Position numbers and translations under genes: made by a program
Shown here: piece by piece, positions 3,301 through 6,269 of the stretch
Layout of the letters: every line of letters begins with the position of its first letter
Position numbering within the stretch: the stretch's first letter is position 1
DNA from: Streptococcus mitis
GTDB taxonomy: Bacteria > Bacillota > Bacilli > Lactobacillales > Streptococcaceae
Length of the DNA stretch: 6,269 bases
Reading direction: 5' to 3'
Assembly: GCA_001914195.1 (NCBI GenBank)
Contig: MKYF01000043.1
Location: forward strand, 1 to 6,269
The notes under the pieces: model-generated
What the model saw: the letters and a program-made list of their open reading frames with translations, nothing else
Told to the model about the DNA's origin: nothing
Database searches by the model: none

Positions 3301-6269
3301 CTGACAGCCCACAACCAGCTGATAAATTGGAGCATGCAGCTACATTTACTCATAAGGTGTTTGATATTAAACCGAATGATACAAAAGTCACTGTAGCTCA
3401 AGGAGCAACGCTATCAGAAGCACAAGCTAGTGCAGCCGTTGCTAAAGTAAATGGTTCTCCTGACCTGCCTGCTGGAACAACTTATGAATGGGTTGATGCA
3501 CATGGAAATAAGATTACTCCGACAGCAAGTACAGCTGGTGTTCAAACATTTAAGGTGAAGGTAACTCTGCCTCCAGCGCAAAGTGGCAATGATGCACCAG
3601 AAGCAACTAAGAGACAACCGTATAAAATTATTGATGTTCCTGTTAATGTTGCCCCGTCTGCACCGACGATTACTACAGAAACAAGATACAATGGAACCCT
3701 AGTATCGACTGACCGTAGAATTTCAGGTACAGGTATAGCTGGAGCAAAGGTTACAGTAACATTGCAAGATGGTAAAACTGGTACAACAACAGTTGATAAT
3801 AACGGAAGATGGACTTACAACTTAAAAGATAATGAAAAATTAACTCAAAATACGAAGCAAGATGCCTCTATAAAAGCTCCGAATGCAATCTCTGTTACGC
3901 AAACTAAAGACGGAGTAGAGTCACCAGCTTCTAGAGTCGATGTCCAACTGGCTAAAGCCATCTCTATTGATACTCCAGTTCAAGCAGGACGTGAACTGGC
4001 TGTTAAAGTAGCTCACGATACTGGACTATTCTATCTTCAAGTTTTAAATGGCAATCAAACAGTTTATGAGTATGCTGTTAAACAGCAAAACGGAAACTGG
4101 GTTCTAGAAAAGGGTTCGGATACTACTGATCTAACGGTATCTAATGGAGATAATGTATCTGAGAAGAAAATTACTCTTCGTATTAAGGATTCACATAAAA
4201 AGACTAATTTCCCATTCAAGATTACTGGAGATAATGTGGTAAGAGTCCGTGCTCACCATGTAAACGGGAAAAATAACCCAGCAGATCCAGCTAATGATGG
4301 AGGATGGGTTGTTGCAGCGAAAGCAACGAATACAAATCCGACAATAACAATTAACAATCCACGTGCCACTTATGTTGCAGATGGAACTTTAACTAAAGAC
4401 AAGCTAAAGACACTTGTAACAGTAACAGATCCTGAAGATGATGCAGATAAGACTGTAGGATCTAGAGCAAAGGATAACTTGGATGTAACAGCTACTAAAG
4501 ATGGTAAAAATGTTGATTTAACAAAACCTCTTAAACAAGGTACCTATAATCTTACTTATAGAACAACAGATGCAGCAGGGGCAACAGTAACTAAAGAACA
4601 TACAATTATAGTAAACTACACAGCTGTAGCAAAACCAACCATCAACTTGATACAAGGTGAAACTCTAACAGATGCTGAAAAACGTAGCTTACTACAATTA
4701 CAAGATGGAACTAGTAAGATAGATGTTCCAAATAATGCTAGAGTAGAGGTTACTTTAGATACAAGCAGTCCATCGGACAATAAAACAGCAAAAGCAACTG
4801 TTGTATTTGCAGATAATACAAGAACAACTCCGATTGACATTAACTACAAAGTTTATAAGAATTTCGAGACAGTCACTAAAGTATATGATTTTGCAGGCGT
4901 AGGTCGTAATGATAGTCCGGCATCTTATTATCTAAATTCAGGAGGACTTCCAGGAGGAATGAGCTGGGTTGTGAAGAGAGATAATGATGCAGAATTTAAA
5001 AATGCTGATGCTGACATGAAGAATATGCTAAATAGTGATGGCGTTGGGACAAAAACGTACTCATTTGGTGCTAAATATCCACGTGGTAGATTTACAGATA
5101 ACCCAAGTGAAGCAGAAAAACTTTCTTATACACCTTCATTTACACATGAAGTATTTGATGTAGGAGCCAATACAACTCGTGTTATGGTGAAAAGCGGAAC
5201 AGCTTTGGCAGATTCTCAAGCTAAGGATGCTGTAATGGCTGTTAATGGCTCAGCAGCTTTACCAGAAGGAACAACTTATGAGTGGGTAAACCAAGATGGT
5301 ACACCACTTGCGAATAAGACAGTGACAGAAAAAGGTGAAGCTACTCGTTATGTAAAAGTAACATTACCGAAAGTATCAGAAACTGGACCGAATGCTAATA
5401 AAGTTCAATCATCTAAAATCGTGACAGTTACTATAAACGAAAGCGAAAAGCCAAAAGTATCATTTAATGGTAGCGAATTATCTAAAGATGCTAGCAATGA
5501 AAATAGCAAATTTGTTATTTTCCGTGGCGCAACTTTCAATCCAACCTTTACAGTAAGTGATAATTCTGGAAAGGTAACTGAGGTTAAAGCTTCTGGTCTT
5601 CCAAGCGGAAGAGAATTTGTTAAAAACACAGATACACCAAACGGAGATGTTCAACTTACAGGGGATCAAATCACAGATACTTCAAATGCTACATTAGGAG
5701 ATCATATCGGGAAAGTCCTTGTAAAAGACGCATCAGGTAATGAACAAGAGTATCAATTCAAATATACGGTTGTAGATGTAGAAGTGAAAAATACTCCAGA
5801 AATCGTGACTTTAGGTACGAAATTGGTTGATACTGCAAATTCACGTAATGGAAAAGATGCTCATGACTATGTAAAAGCAGTAGTGGAATCTAATTCGACA
5901 GGAAACGATAAGTATTATCCAACAAATATGTCATTCAAGTGGTCTAAAGATGGTAATTTTATAGAAAATACAACTACATTTGACACATCAGGAATCGTAA
6001 AATATAAAGCTGTAGCAGATTTCTACGGTGCAGGTGGAGTATATACTAAAACTGTTGAAGGTATTGGAAATAACATTAAAATCTATGCGCCAGATAAGAT
6101 TGAACGAGAAGTAACATTCCTTGTTAAACCAAACCCAACAGTTGAGACCAAAGAAGTACCATCTCCAGTTCGTTACGAAGGTGACACAAGTCGTGACAAA
6201 GATTCAGATCCAGTTAGAGAAGAAGGAACTCCTGGAGAAGACACGATCACGACAACGTACACAGTGGAT
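195..6269 (+). CDS. Giant YSIRK-signal, multi-repeat surface adhesin (N-terminal 2025 codons, 3' end outside window)
   Basis: A large secreted surface protein, probably anchored to the wall by sortase, although no LPXTG anchor falls inside the window. The ATG follows AGGAGG by four bases and opens directly into a YSIRK-type signal peptide (residues 1-49, cleavage predicted after VVSA). I translated the frame to the last base: 2025 codons, no stop, no frameshift, no cysteine. Order of parts: polar linker 50-105; helical FIVAR-like segments 106-286; unrecognised aromatic-rich beta module 290-556; two ~596-residue multi-domain repeats 561-1156 and 1157-1750, each starting with an Ig-like (Big_6-type) domain and ending with a Rib-like domain; two further beta modules 1752-1978; start of a G5-like repeat from 1979. 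Such proteins in mitis-group streptococci act in adhesion to host tissue, saliva components or other bacteria. The ligand here is unknown. The architecture is well supported; individual domain names below are from motif recognition only. Confidence 0.95.
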   Translation, partial: MENKSNSLNRIKRHQREKVLRFSIRKYSFGAASVAVAALMFLGARVVSADTVSGSSSQSTAGVVQPNDKGDSPVGIKKPTENKSEVVNNALENKETALVENGSNTVDKSQLRTVVEELNSLLSTKLNLDDSVLSSVKERVQRAQALLDEADAVQKDINELKELLSTDLATLSNAVKESSEVRESNTGTETEKPASQPSSEVRASEENQTVSAKKDSLKVSVDQLKVAISEVPEDDTTKEVLKKANEVMVLAQGVLQNTTVSLTDVEQMNKLVKRMFISVKNATTRLGSGSHHPRNGQRMARGTQFRAYTAISSSGALENVRYFASVDKNTNGGQNTRNGDSEFTEDKTVIKSRYEQDSSGKWMVYDVYFNNNGRRMIDKSYGQHYYFQPPFNIMDGSNTVQNVTITRYRNVSGRRLSDGGSGFEKVGDTVTISNPWDQKDHLFSNDGRSLYDPRSGVTRANQKGEVFKNNANDPYLDAIVKKTDGNYTGRVSYTLGMEVGYVNADYAVHMTARVKLRGNVTEKEAANGNVYAASVTSGPTTNQSYIVGARGTRLVSKPATPTITTETRYNGTLVSTDRRISGTGIAGATVTVTLQDGKTGTTKVDNNGRWTYNLKDNETLTQNTKQDASIKASNAISVTQTKDGLESDAATVNVQLAKAISIDTPVQAGRELAVKVAHDTGRFYLQVLNGNKTVYEYAVKQQNGNWVLEKGSDTTDLTVSNGGNVSEKKITLRIKDSHKKTNFPFKITGDNVVKVRAHYVNGDNNPADPTNDGGWVVAAKATNTNPTITINNPRATYVADGTLTKDKLKTLVTVTDPEDDADKTVGSRAKDNLDVTATKNGKNVDLTQPLKQGTYNLTYRTTDAAGATVTANHTIKVGYTAQAKQTINLVQGETVSDELKRSLVQLRDGNDVIDVPRDARVEVAVDTSSKTNQNKQAQATVVLADGTRLAPVTLSYRVLPTFPIARTVYDFKNVSRSDDESKYYLNTGIPGGMKWFAKRGNEAEIDASGLRDKINADPVGETTYKFGGKYNYGRFTDSPQPADKLEHAATFTHKVFDIKPNDTKVTVAQGATLSEAQASAAVAKVNGSPDLPAGTTYEWVDAHGNKITPTASTAGVQTFKVKVTLPPAQSGNDAPEATKRQPYKIIDVPVNVAPSAPTITTETRYNGTLVSTDRRISGTGIAGAKVTVTLQDGKTGTTTVDNNGRWTYNLKDNEKLTQNTKQDASIKAPNAISVTQTKDGVESPASRVDVQLAKAISIDTPVQAGRELAVKVAHDTGLFYLQVLNGNQTVYEYAVKQQNGNWVLEKGSDTTDLTVSNGDNVSEKKITLRIKDSHKKTNFPFKITGDNVVRVRAHHVNGKNNPADPANDGGWVVAAKATNTNPTITINNPRATYVADGTLTKDKLKTLVTVTDPEDDADKTVGSRAKDNLDVTATKDGKNVDLTKPLKQGTYNLTYRTTDAAGATVTKEHTIIVNYTAVAKPTINLIQGETLTDAEKRSLLQLQDGTSKIDVPNNARVEVTLDTSSPSDNKTAKATVVFADNTRTTPIDINYKVYKNFETVTKVYDFAGVGRNDSPASYYLNSGGLPGGMSWVVKRDNDAEFKNADADMKNMLNSDGVGTKTYSFGAKYPRGRFTDNPSEAEKLSYTPSFTHEVFDVGANTTRVMVKSGTALADSQAKDAVMAVNGSAALPEGTTYEWVNQDGTPLANKTVTEKGEATRYVKVTLPKVSETGPNANKVQSSKIVTVTINESEKPKVSFNGSELSKDASNENSKFVIFRGATFNPTFTVSDNSGKVTEVKASGLPSGREFVKNTDTPNGDVQLTGDQITDTSNATLGDHIGKVLVKDASGNEQEYQFKYTVVDVEVKNTPEIVTLGTKLVDTANSRNGKDAHDYVKAVVESNSTGNDKYYPTNMSFKWSKDGNFIENTTTFDTSGIVKYKAVADFYGAGGVYTKTVEGIGNNIKIYAPDKIEREVTFLVKPNPTVETKEVPSPVRYEGDTSRDKDSDPVREEGTPGEDTITTTYTVD
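510..1052 (+). other. Helical FIVAR-like region, two segments (residues 106-286)
   Basis: Two Leu/Val/Ala-rich, charged helical segments span roughly residues 106-176 and 213-286, separated by a Ser/Glu/Thr-rich linker (177-212). They share a pattern of an opening L-x3-V-x2-L helix, a middle helix with VL or AQ-LL (VQRAQALLDEA at 141-151; VMVLAQGVLQNT at 247-258), and a closing helix with an aliphatic heptad. This resembles the three-helix FIVAR-type modules common near the N-terminus of streptococcal YSIRK proteins. The two look like diverged copies of one another. They probably act as a spacer or coiled part before the binding module. The FIVAR name is tentative. Confidence 0.5.
1062..1862 (+). 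other. N-terminal aromatic-rich beta module, probable binding head (residues 290-556)
   Basis: This non-repeated module of about 267 residues begins after SHHPRNGQ and contains RGTQFRAYT (301-309), KWMVYDVYFNNNGRR (361-375), YGQHYYFQPPFNIM (381-394) and a Gly-rich YTLGMEVGYVNADYAVHMTARV stretch (493-514). It is rich in Tyr, Phe, Asn and Gly, which suggests an all-beta fold. It sits between the helical stalk and the repeats, where other Gram-positive adhesins carry their ligand-binding domain. I do not recognise the family with certainty. No catalytic motif or nucleotide-binding loop is visible. The binding role is inferred from position. Confidence 0.5.
1875..3662 (+). repeat. Large intragenic repeat, copy 1 (residues 561-1156, 1788 bp)
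   Basis: First of two tandem multi-domain units, with PTITTETRYNG as its opening. Modules in order: Ig-like, Big_6-type (561-656; SGTGIAGATVTVTLQDG and NNGRWTYNL are the signature); an unnamed beta module (657-784; FYLQVLNGNKTVYEYAV, KITGDNVVKVRAHYVNG); a cadherin or DUF5011-like Ig module (785-880; VTDPEDDADKTV, YRTTDAAGA); a Rib-like small beta module (881-960; TINLVQGE, ATVVLADGT); a module with YDFKNVSRSD, YYLNTGIPGGMKW and GRFTDSP (965-1057); and a Rib-like domain (1058-1152). Copy 2 begins at the next codon. Domain names come from motif memory; the repeat itself is read directly. Confidence 0.95.
3366..3650 (+). other. Rib-like domain of repeat copy 1 (residues 1058-1152)
   Basis: The segment reads VTVAQGATLSEAQA (1065-1078), LPAGTTYEWVD (1091-1101), STAGVQTFKVKVTLP (1112-1126) and IIDVPVNV (1145-1152). 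These are the hallmarks of the Rib fold found in group B streptococcal Rib/Alpha proteins: leading T-V strand, LPAGT-x-x-W, a TPG-like turn with K-V-x-V, and a closing V-P-V-x-V strand. The usual YPDGS turn is replaced by a longer polar loop (PAQSGNDAPEATKRQPYK), so it looks like the long Rib variant. Expected role: rigid stalk unit. Confidence 0.6.
3663..5444 (+). repeat. Large intragenic repeat, copy 2 (residues 1157-1750)
   Basis: Same module order as copy 1: Ig-like (1157-1252), unnamed beta module (1253-1380), cadherin/DUF5011-like module (1381-1476), small Rib-like module (1477-1555), YDFAGVGRND...GLPGGMSW...GRFTDNP module (1560-1655) and Rib-like domain (1656-1748). Over 930 bp (3663-4592 against 1875-2804) my hand count gives about 59 mismatches and no indel, with 18 amino-acid changes in 310 residues. 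From residue 1467 on, identity to copy 1 falls sharply (about two thirds over the first 60 residues, lower later), and one- to two-residue indels appear. Confidence 0.95.
5160..5438 (+). other. Rib-like domain of repeat copy 2 (residues 1656-1748)
   Basis: Matches the copy 1 domain in layout: TRVMVKSGTALADSQA (1661-1676), LPEGTTYEWVNQDG (1689-1702), a turn leading to YVKVTLP (1719-1725), a polar insertion (KVSETGPNANKVQSS), then the closing strand IVTVTI (1742-1747). Many positions differ from copy 1, and the closing strand lacks the V-P-V motif seen there, so it is a degenerate member. Confidence 0.55.
5448..5789 (+). other. Ig-like or cadherin-like beta module (residues 1752-1865)
   Basis: This single-copy module follows the second large repeat. 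Visible motifs are KPKVSFNGSEL, FVIFRGATFNPTFTVSDNSG (1773-1792), LPSGREF, LGDHIGKVLVKDASGNEQEY and a closing strand FKYTVVDVEVK (1855-1865). The pattern of an initial strand, a D-x-S-G turn, a G-x-VLVKDASGN turn and a final V-D-V-x-V strand is typical of bacterial Ig-like stalk domains. A similar FRGATFNPT element is familiar from streptococcal YSIRK proteins, but I cannot name a family with certainty. Confidence 0.45.
5790..6128 (+). other. Unnamed beta module before the C-terminal repeats (residues 1866-1978)
   Basis: The segment opens with NTPEIVTLGTKLVDTANS, contains FKWSKDGNF and FDTSGIVKYKAVADFYGAGG (1929-1948), and ends with EREVTFLVK (1970-1978). The W-x-K-D-G and TSGIVKYKA elements recall the central and late strands of Rib-type domains (W-x-x-x-G, then T-P-G-x-x-x-V-x-V), so this may be a remote relative. 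No enzyme motif is visible. Function is presumably structural. Confidence 0.35.
6129..6269 (+). other. Start of a G5-like repeat, cut by the window end (residues 1979-2025)
   Basis: After PNPTVE the protein reads KEVPSPVRYEGDTSRDKD, PVREEGTPGEDTITTTYTVD. A VP-x-PV-x-Y-E-x-D opening, an E-G-x-P-G-x turn and a TTTYTVD strand are the form seen in G5-type or related C-terminal repeats of streptococcal surface proteins, which usually come in arrays before the wall anchor. Only about half of one unit is present, so the class is uncertain. Confidence 0.4.

Noticed and set aside
3465..3482. LPAGT (residues 1091-1095), and LPEGT at 1689-1693, as sortase sorting signals
   Set aside because: They are LPxGT, not LPxTG, lie inside Rib-like domains, and are not followed by a hydrophobic segment and basic tail.
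1875..5444. The two long direct repeats as a mobile element or composite insertion
   Set aside because: They are in frame inside one continuous coding sequence, code for stalk-type domains, and have no terminal inverted repeats or transposase.

Overview
The window is essentially one gene: the 5' part of a giant surface adhesin, preceded by a short regulatory stretch. The organism is most likely a Streptococcus, probably of the mitis/oralis/sanguinis type. The reasons are the YSIRK-class signal peptide, the AGGAGG ribosome binding site, AT-rich codon use, and a chain of Ig-like and Rib-like modules. The species assignment is inference.

Layout. Positions 1-99 are eleven perfect copies of a 9-bp tandem repeat that starts at the window edge and may continue upstream. 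Positions 100-194 are an AT-rich leader with a perfect 7-bp inverted repeat (135-151), a weak candidate -10 box (132-137) and a strong Shine-Dalgarno sequence (185-190). From the ATG at 195 the frame stays open for 2025 codons to the last base of the window, so the 3' end (further repeats, wall anchor, stop) is not seen.

Protein order: YSIRK-type signal peptide (residues 1-49); low-complexity linker (50-105); two helical FIVAR-like segments (106-286); an aromatic-rich N-terminal beta module that I do not recognise (290-556); two tandem copies of a ~596-residue multi-domain unit (561-1156 and 1157-1750), each ending in a Rib-like domain; two more beta modules (1752-1978); and the start of a G5-like repeat (1979-2025). 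There is no cysteine in the 2025 residues. The picture is a secreted, wall-anchored fibrillar adhesin with a binding head and a long repetitive stalk.

The most notable points are the 9-bp array upstream of the promoter/leader and the uneven divergence of the two big repeats. Their first ~310 residues are about 94% identical at both DNA and protein level with no indels, whereas the rest is clearly diverged and carries small indels. I see no RNA gene, CRISPR array, insertion sequence or second protein-coding gene, and no multi-gene system.
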